Positions 24,561 to 33,649 of a stretch of 64,000 nucleotides of DNA are shown here, piece after piece; position 1 is the first letter of the stretch; each line of letters starts with the position of its first letter. Below the pieces are notes generated by a model. It had not been told where the DNA came from. It was given only the letters and a program-made list of their open reading frames with translations, and did not search any database. The position numbers and the translations under genes were made by a program. Origin of the DNA: JAFAXD01 sp051985675 (GTDB taxonomy: Bacteria; Pseudomonadota; Alphaproteobacteria; Rhizobiales; Xanthobacteraceae). The stretch covers positions 1 to 64,000 of the forward strand of contig JBPYFJ010000144.1 in NCBI GenBank assembly GCA_051985675.1, in the 5' to 3' direction.

Positions 24561-25436
24561 TCACGCAGCGTTGGTTGAAATCGAGCTCTCGTAGACCTTG
24601 GTGCCCATGCCGCTGTCGGCGAAGATGCTGTGGTCGGCGATCCACTTGAAGGTCTCGTCGAACACTTCCTTGGTATACGGCTCGAACACGATGCGCTCGC
24701 CCGGACCCCAACGGCGCGTGTCCATGATGGCGTGATAGCGGGCCGGAAATTCCTTCTTGTAGTAATGCGTATAGCGGTCGGGCCGCAGGTCGATGTCGCG
24801 CTGGGCCCGCTTGAGCGCGCGGAAGAACTTGCGCACGTCCTCGGGGTCGGGATTGCCGGTGATCATAGTGGTGATCATGAACGTGGCGTCGATGATCTTG
24901 CGGAACCCGAGCTGCTCCGCGAAGTAATAAGGCCCACTGAACAGCGTCGCCGCCGGCACTTTCTTGTCGACCAGCAATTCCAGCCGCTTGAACAGCATGC
25001 CGTCGTTGAACGACAGGTTGATCTTGTCGGCCGGCATGAACTGCTCGAGCGCCTGGATAGTCGCATAGTGACTGCCGGACTGGTAGCCGACTGAGATCGG
25101 CACGCTGGCGAGGTCCTCGGGTTTCTTCACCGGCGAGTCCGCCGGGACAAACACACCGGCCGGCGACACCGAGTAGACATCCGGGTAGAGCTTGCCGTGG
25201 CCGGTCGAGGCGGCGACGCCGACGGTCCAGTGGCAGGCGCAGCTGATGTCGGAGGTGCGGCCCTGCTCGAACGACTGGTAGGCGCCTTTCTTGACGCCCT
25301 GGTCGTGGATCTTGGCGTCGGTCTTCTGCACCTCTTCCTGGAATACGTAGTCCAGGCCCTCATCCTTGAAGTAGCCCTTCTCCTCGGCGACCCATTCCTG
25401 CAGCCGGAAGTGCGGCTGGATCACGAATTTTCCCAT
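24561..25436 (-). CDS. NMT1/SsuA-like binding protein without signal peptide
   Basis: A 291-residue protein of the NMT1/THI5-like (SsuA, TauA) fold, seen in QEWVAEEKGYFKDEGLDYVF and the later SGSHYATIQALEQFM. The ATG at 25436 (MGKFVIQPHFRL) has an ideal AAGGAGG site. No hydrophobic signal segment precedes the fold, so the protein should stay in the cytoplasm unless exported by another route. No permease or ATPase is adjacent. It is followed on the same strand by nothing, and preceded by a GntR-type regulator. It could be an enzyme-like or ligand-sensing relative of THI5 and not a transporter subunit. Confidence 0.75.
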   Translation of the reverse strand: MGKFVIQPHFRLQEWVAEEKGYFKDEGLDYVFQEEVQKTDAKIHDQGVKKGAYQSFEQGRTSDISCACHWTVGVAASTGHGKLYPDVYSVSPAGVFVPADSPVKKPEDLASVPISVGYQSGSHYATIQALEQFMPADKINLSFNDGMLFKRLELLVDKKVPAATLFSGPYYFAEQLGFRKIIDATFMITTMITGNPDPEDVRKFFRALKRAQRDIDLRPDRYTHYYKKEFPARYHAIMDTRRWGPGERIVFEPYTKEVFDETFKWIADHSIFADSGMGTKVYESSISTNAA

Positions 25437-25479
25437 GGCGTCCTCCTTATGCGCTCCGTTGTGCGGCCGGCCGGATGGC

Positions 25480-26223
25480 TCAGCAGCAGTTTCCGCGATG
25501 CTCGGCAACGCGCCGAGCCTTGATCATCTTGACGTGGTCATCCATCAGCTGCCGCGCGCCGGCGGCGTCGCGCATCTCGATCAGCGCGGCGAGCTCCTTG
25601 TGCACCTCGAGTACACGCCGCGCGACCTTCGCGGTCAGCGTGCGATTGCGGCGCGGCCACGATACGTGATGCAGGGAGATGAACTGGGTCACCAGCACGC
25701 GGTTGTGCGAGGCTTCCGCCACCGCGAGGTGGAACTCGAGGCTCACGCGCGTGAACGCCTCGTTGTCGCCGAGCATCACGTCGGCGTCCGCGAGCAGGGC
25801 GCGCAGCCTGGCATGATCGGAGGCGGTGGCGTTGAGCGCGGCGAGCTCCGCCGCCATGCATTCGATCGCGCGCTGAGCGTCAAGGATCTCGCCCGCGGTG
25901 ACGCCGGTGAGGTCGAGCTGCACGGCGAGCGCTTCCGCGAACAGGCGCGGGTTGCCGGGCGCGATGCGGGCGCCGCCTCCTTTGCCCATCTTGATCTCGA
26001 CGATGCCGAGCGCCGCGAGCGTGCGCAGCGCATCGCGCGCCGCCATGCGGCTCACGTCGTAACGCTCGGCCAGCTCCTTTTCGGTGCCGAGGAAATCGCC
26101 CGGCTTGATCCTTTTCTCGAACAGATCGTCGCGCACCTGCGCGACAATGTGGGACGAGAGCGACGTCGCGCGGCCGGCGATGAAAAACCGCTTCTCGGTC
26201 AGGCTCGGCGCAAGCTTGTCCAT
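25480..26223 (-). CDS. GntR/FadR-family (FCD domain) transcription regulator
   Basis: A 247-residue regulator with an N-terminal winged helix (about 20-85; ELAERYDVSRMAARDALRTLAALG) and a C-terminal FCD ligand-binding domain (about 100-230), in which FHLAVAEASHN and DDHVKMIKAR hold the usual metal-binding histidines. FCD regulators respond to small organic acids and usually repress neighbouring catabolic genes. The gene sits 43 bases upstream of the NMT1-like gene on the same strand. An AT-rich stretch lies directly upstream (26262-26300), suitable for an operator. Confidence 0.9.
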   Translation of the reverse strand: MDKLAPSLTEKRFFIAGRATSLSSHIVAQVRDDLFEKRIKPGDFLGTEKELAERYDVSRMAARDALRTLAALGIVEIKMGKGGGARIAPGNPRLFAEALAVQLDLTGVTAGEILDAQRAIECMAAELAALNATASDHARLRALLADADVMLGDNEAFTRVSLEFHLAVAEASHNRVLVTQFISLHHVSWPRRNRTLTAKVARRVLEVHKELAALIEMRDAAGARQLMDDHVKMIKARRVAEHRGNCC

Positions 26224-26304
26224 GCGTGTCCTCGGGACGGCTTATAGCTCGCTCCTGAAAGATAGTAAAGATATTATTTTATACTTGACGTATCAGTTGT
26301 GGAC

Positions 26305-27255
26305 CTATGTTTGCGCGGCTGAATGTCCCCGAAACAGCCGCGCAAACACCCCCCGGATCCACGCGTTGCCGGGGTCGCGGTGAAAGCGCTCGTGCCAGTA
26401 CTGGTAGATCTCGATGCGCGGCAGCTTGATCGGCGGATCGAGGATCGCAAGCCCGAGATCGTCGGCGAGCGCGGAAGCGACCGAGGCTGGCAAGGTCGCG
26501 ATTGCATCGGAATGCCGGGCGACCACCGCGGCCGCGGTGAACAGCGGCACCCGGCACACGATGTTGTCCGCCGGCACCGCCGCCTCGACGGCGCGCTCGG
26601 CCAGCTGGTTGGCGTGACCGGTGCCGGCGGTCGAGACCAATACGTGCTTTTCTCCCGCGAACGCGGCGGCACTCGGCGCCTTGCTTAAGCGCGGATGGCC
26701 GCGGCGCGCGACGCTGACATAACGCTCGGTCCACAGCCGCTGGCGGCGCACGCCCTTGATCAGCCCGGGAAACGACCCCATGGCGAAATCGACTGTGCCG
26801 GACTCGAGCCAGGACTCCAGATGCTGCGCGTCGAGCTGCATCGCGCGCAACCGCACGTGCGGCGCCTCCGCCGCGAGCAGCCGTACCAGCGGCGGCAACA
26901 GTTTGATCAGACCGGCGTCGACCACGCAGAAGTTGAACGTGCGGCTGGTCGATTTCGGATCGAACGGCACGTGCTCGCTGCGCAGCGTGCGCATCTGCTC
27001 AATGATCGCGTGGATCGCGGGCTGCAGCGCCAGCGCCTTCGGGGTTGGCTCCATCCGCAGCGAGACGCGCACGAACAGCGGGTCGCCGAAGTAGCGGCGA
27101 AGCCGCGCCAGCGTCTTGCTCAGCGCCGGCTGCGTGACGTTGAGCAGGCGCGCCGCGCGGGTGAGACTGTGCTCGCGCAACAGAACGTCGAGCACCTGCA
27201 GATGATGCAGATCGATTTCGCCGGCATAACTGCTCGGAATGCCATTCATATCCAT
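26305..27255 (-). CDS. LysR-family transcription regulator
   Basis: A 316-residue LysR regulator. The helix-turn-helix is at about residues 17-75 (LREHSLTRAARLLNVTQPAL, then LRRYFGDPLFVR), followed by a periplasmic-binding-protein-like effector domain. LysR genes commonly control the divergent operon, here the HpaB-type monooxygenase operon that starts 85 bases away. An ATTCAT-N8-ATGAAT inverted repeat at 27244-27263 overlaps the start region and could be part of its site. Confidence 0.9.
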   Translation of the reverse strand: MDMNGIPSSYAGEIDLHHLQVLDVLLREHSLTRAARLLNVTQPALSKTLARLRRYFGDPLFVRVSLRMEPTPKALALQPAIHAIIEQMRTLRSEHVPFDPKSTSRTFNFCVVDAGLIKLLPPLVRLLAAEAPHVRLRAMQLDAQHLESWLESGTVDFAMGSFPGLIKGVRRQRLWTERYVSVARRGHPRLSKAPSAAAFAGEKHVLVSTAGTGHANQLAERAVEAAVPADNIVCRVPLFTAAAVVARHSDAIATLPASVASALADDLGLAILDPPIKLPRIEIYQYWHERFHRDPGNAWIRGVFARLFRGHSAAQT

Positions 27256-27340
27256 CGATGAATAGTATAGGAGCCGCCCCGCGCGTAGGCTAGCTACAAA
27301 TAGAAATCGTAAAGCTCACGCATCTTATGGGAGGACCTCC

Positions 27341-28882
27341 ATGATGCGGACCGGTGCGCAGTACCTCGCGGCGCTCGACGACGGCCGCACCGTCTGGGTC
27401 GGCAACCAAAAGATCGACAACGTCGCGACCCATCCGGCCACCCGCGACTACGCCCAGCGCACTGCCGAGTTCTTCGACCTGCATCACCGGCCCGAATTCC
27501 AGGACGTGCTCACCTTCGTCGACCCGCAGGGCGCGCGGCGCTCGATGACCTGGTTTCATCACCGCACCAAGAGCGAGCTCGTCCGCAAGCGCAAGTATCA
27601 CGAATTCATCATGAAGCACTTCGTGGCGGCGTCGCTGCCGCGCACGCCCGATGTGCAGAACTACATCCTGGTCACCTACATCGACGACCCGGAACCGTGG
27701 GAGAAGAATGCCATCGGCGCCGACGGGCGCGGGCTCGCTGACAACATCCGCACGTTCTACCGGCACGCCATGGAAAATGATCTGGTGTGCGCGCCGCACT
27801 TCATCGACCCGCAGGTCGATCGTTCGGATGCCAGCGCACACGGCACCTCGCCCGCGCTGCGCGTGGTCGCAGCCAACGATGAGGGCATCATCGTCAACGG
27901 CGTCAAGGCGATCGGTACCGGCTCCGCGTTCGCGGATTTCCTGCACCTCGGCGTATTCTTCCGCCCCGGCGCGAAGGGCGACCAGATCATCTATGGGGTC
28001 TGCCCGGCCAATCAGAAGGGCGTCACCATCGTATGCCGCGAGAGCGTGGTCGCAACCGATCCGGTCGAGCATCCGCTCGCCGCGCAGGGCGATGAGCTCG
28101 ACTCCACGGTGCTGTTCGACAATGTGCTGATCCCGTGGAAATACGTATTCCACATCGGCAACCCGGAGCACGCCAAGCTCTATCCGCAGCGCGTGTTCGA
28201 TTGGGTGCACTATCACGCGCTGGTACGCCAGGCGGTGCGCGCCGAGCTGCTCGCCGGGCTTGCGATCCTGATGTCCGAGCATCTCGGCACCGCCAAGATC
28301 GACGCTGTGCAGGCGCGGCTCGCGCGCGTGATCGGGTTCCAGCAAACGACTTTCGCGCACGTACTGGCGGCGGAGGACAAGGGCTTCCACACGCCGGGTG
28401 GGCTCTACAAACCCGATGTGCAGCTGTTCAACTGGGGGCGCGTCTATTTCCTGCAGCACTTCGGCCAGATGATCGACGAAGTGATCGATCTGTGCGGGCG
28501 CAGCGCCGTCATCTTTCCGACCGAGGCGCAATGGAACGACCCCACGATGCGCCCCTGGCTGGAGCGGCTCAACACCGGCGCGGCCGGCGCGCCCTACGAC
28601 CGCATCAAGATCGCGCGCGTCATCCGCGACCTCTACCTGACCGACTGGGGCGGCCGGCTGTTCATGTTCGAGAACTTCAACGGCACGCCGCTGCAGACCC
28701 TGCTGTCGCTCACCATGAAGCGCGCCGAGTTCACCGGGGCGGGGCCGCTAGCCGCGTTTGCCCGCAAGGTGTGCGGCCTCGCAGCCGCCGAGGATAGGGC
28801 GACCGAGTACAAGGCAACCGCCGATTATGCCAAAGCCCAGGATGCGGGCCGGCCCGCGGTCACGCCGGTCGCCGCCGAGTAA
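27341..28882 (+). CDS. 4-hydroxyphenylacetate 3-monooxygenase family oxygenase (HpaB-like)
   Basis: A 513-residue member of the HpaB/PvcC flavin-dependent monooxygenase family, with an acyl-CoA-dehydrogenase-like fold. Visible family features are the RTGAQYLAALDDGRTVWVG start, HFIDPQVDRS, and the ALVRQAVRAELLAG helix bundle. HpaB uses FADH2 supplied by a separate reductase (HpaC) to ortho-hydroxylate phenols; related enzymes act on pyrrole or pyoverdine precursors. No HpaC-type reductase is present in this operon. It is the first gene of a five-gene operon (AhpD-like, DoxX, GST, AhpD-like) and is divergent from a LysR regulator. The ribosome site is GGGAGG. Confidence 0.85.
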   Translation: MMRTGAQYLAALDDGRTVWVGNQKIDNVATHPATRDYAQRTAEFFDLHHRPEFQDVLTFVDPQGARRSMTWFHHRTKSELVRKRKYHEFIMKHFVAASLPRTPDVQNYILVTYIDDPEPWEKNAIGADGRGLADNIRTFYRHAMENDLVCAPHFIDPQVDRSDASAHGTSPALRVVAANDEGIIVNGVKAIGTGSAFADFLHLGVFFRPGAKGDQIIYGVCPANQKGVTIVCRESVVATDPVEHPLAAQGDELDSTVLFDNVLIPWKYVFHIGNPEHAKLYPQRVFDWVHYHALVRQAVRAELLAGLAILMSEHLGTAKIDAVQARLARVIGFQQTTFAHVLAAEDKGFHTPGGLYKPDVQLFNWGRVYFLQHFGQMIDEVIDLCGRSAVIFPTEAQWNDPTMRPWLERLNTGAAGAPYDRIKIARVIRDLYLTDWGGRLFMFENFNGTPLQTLLSLTMKRAEFTGAGPLAAFARKVCGLAAAEDRATEYKATADYAKAQDAGRPAVTPVAAE

Positions 28883-28925
28883 GAGTTCAGCTACAACAGC
28901 AGTCGGACACGCAAAAGGACTGACG

Positions 28926-29582
28926 ATGGCCAAGCAACGGATCAGCTACGTTCCGCTCGAGCAGATGGACGCGGAGATGCGCAAGGAGATGGAGCGCTGC
29001 CAGCGCGAGGGCACACCGCGGCCGGAAAGCTCGGCGGTGCGCGCCCATGTGCCGGCGTGCTTCTGGTTCTTCGCCAATTCCTGGCGCGACATTTTCCGCA
29101 ACGGCGTGCTTGACCACGCCATCAAGGAGCTGTGCCGGCTTTATGTGTCGCGTTCGGTGCAGTGCGAATATTGCGGGAACCAGCGCTCCGTGAAGGCGAC
29201 GGTAAGCGGCGCGGTGATCGAGGACCACGTACTCGACCTCCTCAACTTCGAAAAGTCGACCGCCTACAACGAGCGCCAGAAGGCGGCGCTCGCCTATGCC
29301 GAGGCGATCACCTGGCACCTCGCGACCGACGATGCCTTTTGGGACCGCATGCATGCGCAGTTCAGCGAGCCGGAGCTGGTCGAGCTCGGCTGTGTGATCG
29401 GGCTCACGCTCGGGCAGCAGAGCTGGCTGCGGCTTCTCAACATCGAGCATCACGCGGTCATGGCCGGTACCTCCGCCTCCATGGCGCCGGGCTTCGAGGA
29501 CGCCAAGACGCTGGCGGCCAGCAAGTCGTCGGCGGACTATTGGGCGAAGCCCGCGCCGCAGCGCCCCGGAAAGGTGGCCTGA
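28926..29582 (+). CDS. AhpD/carboxymuconolactone decarboxylase-family protein
   Basis: A 218-residue CMD-fold protein with a CEYC motif at Cys80 and Cys83 (SVQCEYCGNQ). In AhpD such a CxxC pair carries peroxidase or disulfide-reductase activity. The His that usually follows the second Cys is replaced by Arg87, so the mechanism may differ. It starts 43 bases after the monooxygenase gene. A second CMD-fold gene with its CxxC at the same residue numbers ends the operon. A role in protection from peroxide made by uncoupled flavin oxygenation is possible. Confidence 0.8.
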   Translation: MAKQRISYVPLEQMDAEMRKEMERCQREGTPRPESSAVRAHVPACFWFFANSWRDIFRNGVLDHAIKELCRLYVSRSVQCEYCGNQRSVKATVSGAVIEDHVLDLLNFEKSTAYNERQKAALAYAEAITWHLATDDAFWDRMHAQFSEPELVELGCVIGLTLGQQSWLRLLNIEHHAVMAGTSASMAPGFEDAKTLAASKSSADYWAKPAPQRPGKVA

Positions 29583-29594
29583 GCCGAGGCGATC

Positions 29595-29981
29595 ATGATC
29601 GGTCATGAAGCCTCATGGCTCGACGTCGCCGGACGCTTGCTGATCGCGGCGTTCTTCTTGTGGGTCGCAATCACCAACCTGTCGCAGGCGCGCATCAAGG
29701 ACCACATCGAGCGGCTCACGCTTTACAAGGCGCCGTTTCCAGCGCCGATGTTCTGGATCGGCGAGGCGCTGTCGATCGTGAGCGCGCTGCTCGTGCTCAC
29801 CGGCTGGCAGGCGGTGATCGGCGTCTACGGCCTGATGCTGTTTCTGGTGCTGGCGACGGTGCTGCTGCTGCGCTTCTGGGAAGCGCCCAATCCGATGGCG
29901 CGCAACGGCATGCGGCTCGCGCTCCTGAGCAACACGGCGATCTTCGGTGGCCTGCTGCTGCTGTTGCAGAACGTGCGGTAG
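29595..29981 (+). CDS. DoxX-family membrane protein
   Basis: A 128-residue protein with four predicted membrane helices (about 10-27, 52-68, 73-92 and 104-124) and the DoxX start DVAGRLLIAAFFLWVAITNL. DoxX-family members are small quinol-linked or redox membrane proteins of mostly unknown role. It lies 12 bases after the AhpD-like gene, inside the monooxygenase operon. Confidence 0.8.
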   Translation: MIGHEASWLDVAGRLLIAAFFLWVAITNLSQARIKDHIERLTLYKAPFPAPMFWIGEALSIVSALLVLTGWQAVIGVYGLMLFLVLATVLLLRFWEAPNPMARNGMRLALLSNTAIFGGLLLLLQNVR

Positions 29982-30083
29982 GCGGTAGCCGAATTCCACG
30001 GACGGCTCATCCGGGCTAAGGTCGGCCTCGGGCGCGGCCCCCCGGCCGTGCCGTCCCGCAACTGAATTCAATCGGAGCCGCCC

Positions 30084-30701
30084 GTGTTGAAGATCTACGG
30101 CCAAACCCGCTCGCGCACCTTCCGGGTGCTCTGGCTTTGCAAGGAATCCAACATCCCGTTCGAACAGGTGCCGCTTTCGATCCACGTCCCGAACGCGCAG
30201 GCGAAGGAAGAGTGGTACGTCAAGCTCAACCCCAACGCTCGCATTCCGACCATCGACGACGACGGCTTTGTGATGTGGGAGTCGGGTGCGATCAACCTCT
30301 ACCTCGCCAAGAAGTACAAAAGCCCGCTATGGCCATCGACGCCGCAGGGCGAGGGCAATGCGCTGCAATGGGCGTTCTTCGTTGCGAACGACGTCGAACC
30401 GCCGATGATCACGGTGTTCCAGAACCGGTTCGTGTTCCCGCCCGAGCGCCGCGATGCCGCTTTGGCGGAGTCGGCCGACAAGGTTCTGCGGCCGAAGCTC
30501 AAGGTGCTCGACGATTATCTGATGCAGCATCGCTATTTCGGCGGCGAGCGCTGGGACATGGCGGACTTCATGGTGGCGAGCGTGATCTCGAGCCTCTATC
30601 AGATGAAGTACGACCTCTCTGCATTTCCCAAGCTGGAGCCTTGGCTCAAGGCGAGCCTCGCGCGTCCAGGTTCGCAAGAAGCGTTGAAGCTGCGGACGTA
30701 G
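30084..30701 (+). CDS. Glutathione S-transferase
   Basis: A 205-residue cytosolic GST. The thioredoxin-like N-domain runs MLKIYGQTRSRTFRVLWLC with the glutathione-site ARIPTIDDDG (cis-Pro) and WESGAINLYLA. The helical C-domain contains RWDMADFMVASVI. The start is a GTG at 30084. Such GSTs detoxify or isomerise pathway intermediates. It lies 102 bases after the DoxX gene and 11 bases before the second AhpD-like gene. Confidence 0.9.
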   Translation: MLKIYGQTRSRTFRVLWLCKESNIPFEQVPLSIHVPNAQAKEEWYVKLNPNARIPTIDDDGFVMWESGAINLYLAKKYKSPLWPSTPQGEGNALQWAFFVANDVEPPMITVFQNRFVFPPERRDAALAESADKVLRPKLKVLDDYLMQHRYFGGERWDMADFMVASVISSLYQMKYDLSAFPKLEPWLKASLARPGSQEALKLRT

Positions 30702-30712
30702 ACGAGGATAAC

Positions 30713-31312
30713 ATGACCACAGTCCGCCTGGAGCCGCTGCCGCCCGAGCACACGCCGGAGCTCAAGCCGCTGTTCGATTCGTTCCGCCGCACGCTCGGGT
30801 TCGTTCCCAACAGCGCGCTGACCATGCAGCGCAAGCCCAAGCTGCTGCAGGCATTCGTGGCGCTGCAGGCGGCGTTGTGGGAACCGGACAGCAAGGTCGA
30901 CCGTGGGCTCAAACGGCTGATCGCGCACGTGGCGGCGCGGGTCGCCGGCTGCCGCTATTGCCAGGCTCATACCGCCAGCGGCGCGCTCCACTTCGGCGTG
31001 GACGATGCCAAGCTCGCTGCTATCGGGAACTTCCGTACAAGTTCGCTGTTCACGCCGGCCGAACGGGCGGCGCTGGAGCTCGCGTTTGCGGCGAGCGCGA
31101 TCCCCAACGGCGCAACCGACGCGATGTTCGGCGACTTGCGCCGCTACTGGGACGAAGAACAGATCACCGAAATCATGGGCGTCATCGCCGCCATGGGGTT
31201 CGTCACGCGGTGGAACGACAGCCTCGCAACCCCGATCGAGGACGAGGCGCTGATGGTGGGGGAGACGCACCTCGCCGCGGCGGGGTGGCAGGCCGGCAAA
31301 CACTTGCGCTGA
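30713..31312 (+). CDS. AhpD/carboxymuconolactone decarboxylase-family protein (second)
   Basis: A 199-residue CMD-fold protein. The redox-type motif CRYCQAHT has Cys80, Cys83 and His86, so unlike the first copy it keeps a nearby His. It resembles the peroxidase-related CMD proteins. It ends the HpaB-type operon; the ATG at 30713 is 11 bases after the GST stop. The two CMD proteins are only distantly alike and may form a mixed disulfide relay. Confidence 0.85.
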   Translation: MTTVRLEPLPPEHTPELKPLFDSFRRTLGFVPNSALTMQRKPKLLQAFVALQAALWEPDSKVDRGLKRLIAHVAARVAGCRYCQAHTASGALHFGVDDAKLAAIGNFRTSSLFTPAERAALELAFAASAIPNGATDAMFGDLRRYWDEEQITEIMGVIAAMGFVTRWNDSLATPIEDEALMVGETHLAAAGWQAGKHLR

Positions 31313-31643
31313 ATTGCCGGCGCGAACGCACAGGTCTCAGCGGAACTCCGGCGCATATTGCCCGGCCGTTTCATCGTTCGCTTTGCCTGATGCAATGCTG
31401 GATGAAGTCCGCTCCGGTTCATCTCAAAGTGACTGACATCGAGCGTCAATCCCTAAAGCCCGGCAGCCGGCGGGCGCCCGGAGCAAAAACCACTCGTCCA
31501 TCCGCTGAATTTGGCAGACAAATTCCAATTCGATTTGCCGCATTGGAAGATAATTCATCTATTTGCAGCCGGACGAGAGGCCATATATAGAAGAATATTC
31601 CAAGATCGGCGGACCCCGCCGCTGCGAATGCCAGGAGTGTGCC
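31313..31643. other. Intergenic region upstream of the sulfite reductase cluster
   Basis: About 330 bases without a gene. The right half is AT-rich and holds the inverted repeat TTCCAAT (31526-31532) / ATTGGAA (31545-31551), which could be an operator for the sulfur genes. A ribosome site CCAGGAG precedes DUF2849. No riboswitch structure was recognised. Confidence 0.4.
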
Positions 31644-31961
31644 ATGACCTCGCCGCTGCAGCAGAAGCTCAAGATTTCCGGCCCGAGCGTCGTGACCGCC
31701 AATCGGCTTGCCGACGGGGCGGTGGTCTACCGCACCGCCGAAGGCACTTGGACGAGCGACATCGATTCAGCCGCGGTCGTGAGCAGCGCTGATGCAGCGA
31801 CCGCACTGCTGACGGCCGCCAAAGCGGACGGCGTACAGGCGGTCGACGTCTATGTGGCGCCGGTCAAGCTCAAAGACGGGCGGATCTTGCCGGCGAATCT
31901 GCGTGAAGCGATCCGTCTGCGCGGTCCCACCTTCGAACTGCCGATCACCTTCGGCATCTGA
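31644..31961 (+). CDS. DUF2849 protein of the sulfite reductase cluster
   Basis: A 105-residue protein with the DUF2849 pattern (VVTANRLADGAVVYRTAEGT at the front, LREAIRLRGPTFELPITFGI at the end). It is nearly always found directly upstream of a ferredoxin-type sulfite/nitrite reductase in alphaproteobacteria, as here. Its role is unknown; a part in assembly or electron delivery is likely only from context. It lies 29 bases before cysI. Confidence 0.85.
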   Translation: MTSPLQQKLKISGPSVVTANRLADGAVVYRTAEGTWTSDIDSAAVVSSADAATALLTAAKADGVQAVDVYVAPVKLKDGRILPANLREAIRLRGPTFELPITFGI

Positions 31962-31990
31962 GGTCGGAATACGAATAACGAGTAGGCGCA

Positions 31991-33649
31991 ATGTATCTGT
32001 ACGACGACTTCGACCGGACCTTGCTGGCGGAGCGCGTCGCCGAGTTCCGCGGCCAGGTCGCGCGCCGGCTCAGCGGTGAACTCAACGAGGATGAGTTCAA
32101 GTCGCTGCGGCTGATGAACGGCATTTATCTGCAGCTGCATGCCTACATGCTGCGCATCGCCATTCCTTATGGCACGCTGGCGTCAGACCAGATGCGCAAG
32201 CTCGCCTACGTGGCGCGACGCTACGACCGCGGCTACGGCCATTTCACGACGCGGCAAAATATCCAGTTCAACTGGATCAAGCTCGCGCAATTGCCGGATG
32301 CCATGGCGGACCTCGCGGACTCCCGCCTGCACGGGATGCAGACCAGCGGCAACTGCGTGCGCAACATCACGACCGATCAATGGGCCGGGGTCGCGCCCGA
32401 TGAGATCGAAGATCCACGCATATGGGCCGAATTGCTGCGCCAGCATCTCACCCTGCATCCGGAGTTCTCGTTCCTGCCGCGCAAGTTCAAGATCGCGGTC
32501 AGCGCTGCCGAGCACGATCGCGCCGCGCTCGCGATCCACGATCTGTCAGCGAGGCTTTACCGTAACGGGGCGGGCGAGGTCGGCTTCGAAGTCGGGGTCG
32601 GCGGCGGGCTTGGACGCACCCCATTCCTGACCAAGATCATCAAGCCATTCCTGCCCAAGCGCGATCTGTTGAGCTACGTCGAGGCCGTGCTGCGCCTCTA
32701 CAACCAGTACGGCCGGCGCGACAACATCTACAAGGCGCGCATCAAGATCCTGGTGCATGAGCTCGGCGCTGAAAAGTTCGGCCGGGAGGTCGAGGCCGAG
32801 TGGCAGTCGATCAAGGACGGCGCGCTCGCGCTCGATCCGGCGGTGATTGCCGAAATCGCGGCGCGCTTCCGCTATCCGGACTACGAGCGGCTCGAGGACG
32901 GCCCGCCCGCCCTGGCGGCGGCGCGCAAGGCCGACGCGCGCTTTGCGACCTGGGTCGACAATGCGGTCAGCAATCACAAGATACCGGGCTACGCGATCGT
33001 CACGCTGTCGCTCAAGCCGGTCGGCAAGCCGCCCGGCGACTGCACGGCCGATCAGATGGACGCCATCGCCGACATCGCCGACCGGCATAGTTTCGGCGAA
33101 ATCCGCGTCGGCCACGAGCAGAACCTGGTGTTGCCGCACGTTCGGCAGCGCGACCTGCCTGAGGTGTTCCGCACGCTCGACGCGATTGGCGTTGCCACGC
33201 CGAATGTCGGGCTTGTCTCCGACATCATCGCCTGCCCGGGCCTTGATTACTGCAGCCTCGCCAACGCGCGCGCGATCCCGGTCGCGCAGGAAATCTCCAA
33301 GCGCTTCCACGACCTCGACGTTGCGCGCGGGCTGGGGCGGCTGCACATCAATATTTCGGGCTGCATCAACGCGTGTGGCCACCACCACGTCGGCCACATC
33401 GGAATTCTTGGCGTCGAGAAGAACGGCGAGGAATTCTATCAGATCACGATCGGGGGACGCGCTGACGAGAAGGCGCAGCTTGGGACCCTGATAGGTCCGG
33501 CGGTTCCCTACGACGACGTTCCTGACGTCGTCGAGGATATCGCCCAAGCCTATCTGGAGCTGCGCCAGCAATCCGATGAATTGTTCATCGATACGATCAA
33601 GCGCGTCGGCGTCGAACCGTTCAAGGAGCGCGTCTATGCCACTCGTTAA
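31991..33649 (+). CDS. cysI: Assimilatory sulfite reductase (siroheme, hemoprotein)
   Basis: A 552-residue siroheme and [4Fe-4S] reductase of the nitrite/sulfite reductase family. The four cluster-binding cysteines are visible: Cys415 and Cys421 (CPGLDYC), Cys458 and Cys462 (CINAC), plus the N-terminal RRYDRGYGHFTTRQNIQ motif. Neighbouring DUF2849 and DUF934 genes make sulfite reduction (to sulfide for cysteine) the likely reaction; nitrite reduction is less likely since no nas genes are present. The last 14 bases overlap the DUF934 gene. cysG and cysH, often part of this cluster, are absent here. Confidence 0.9.
   Translation: MYLYDDFDRTLLAERVAEFRGQVARRLSGELNEDEFKSLRLMNGIYLQLHAYMLRIAIPYGTLASDQMRKLAYVARRYDRGYGHFTTRQNIQFNWIKLAQLPDAMADLADSRLHGMQTSGNCVRNITTDQWAGVAPDEIEDPRIWAELLRQHLTLHPEFSFLPRKFKIAVSAAEHDRAALAIHDLSARLYRNGAGEVGFEVGVGGGLGRTPFLTKIIKPFLPKRDLLSYVEAVLRLYNQYGRRDNIYKARIKILVHELGAEKFGREVEAEWQSIKDGALALDPAVIAEIAARFRYPDYERLEDGPPALAAARKADARFATWVDNAVSNHKIPGYAIVTLSLKPVGKPPGDCTADQMDAIADIADRHSFGEIRVGHEQNLVLPHVRQRDLPEVFRTLDAIGVATPNVGLVSDIIACPGLDYCSLANARAIPVAQEISKRFHDLDVARGLGRLHINISGCINACGHHHVGHIGILGVEKNGEEFYQITIGGRADEKAQLGTLIGPAVPYDDVPDVVEDIAQAYLELRQQSDELFIDTIKRVGVEPFKERVYATR

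Noticed and set aside
27290..28531. A 413-codon open frame opposite the HpaB-like gene
   Set aside because: It is the reverse shadow of a well-supported gene, low in complexity, with no recognisable domain.
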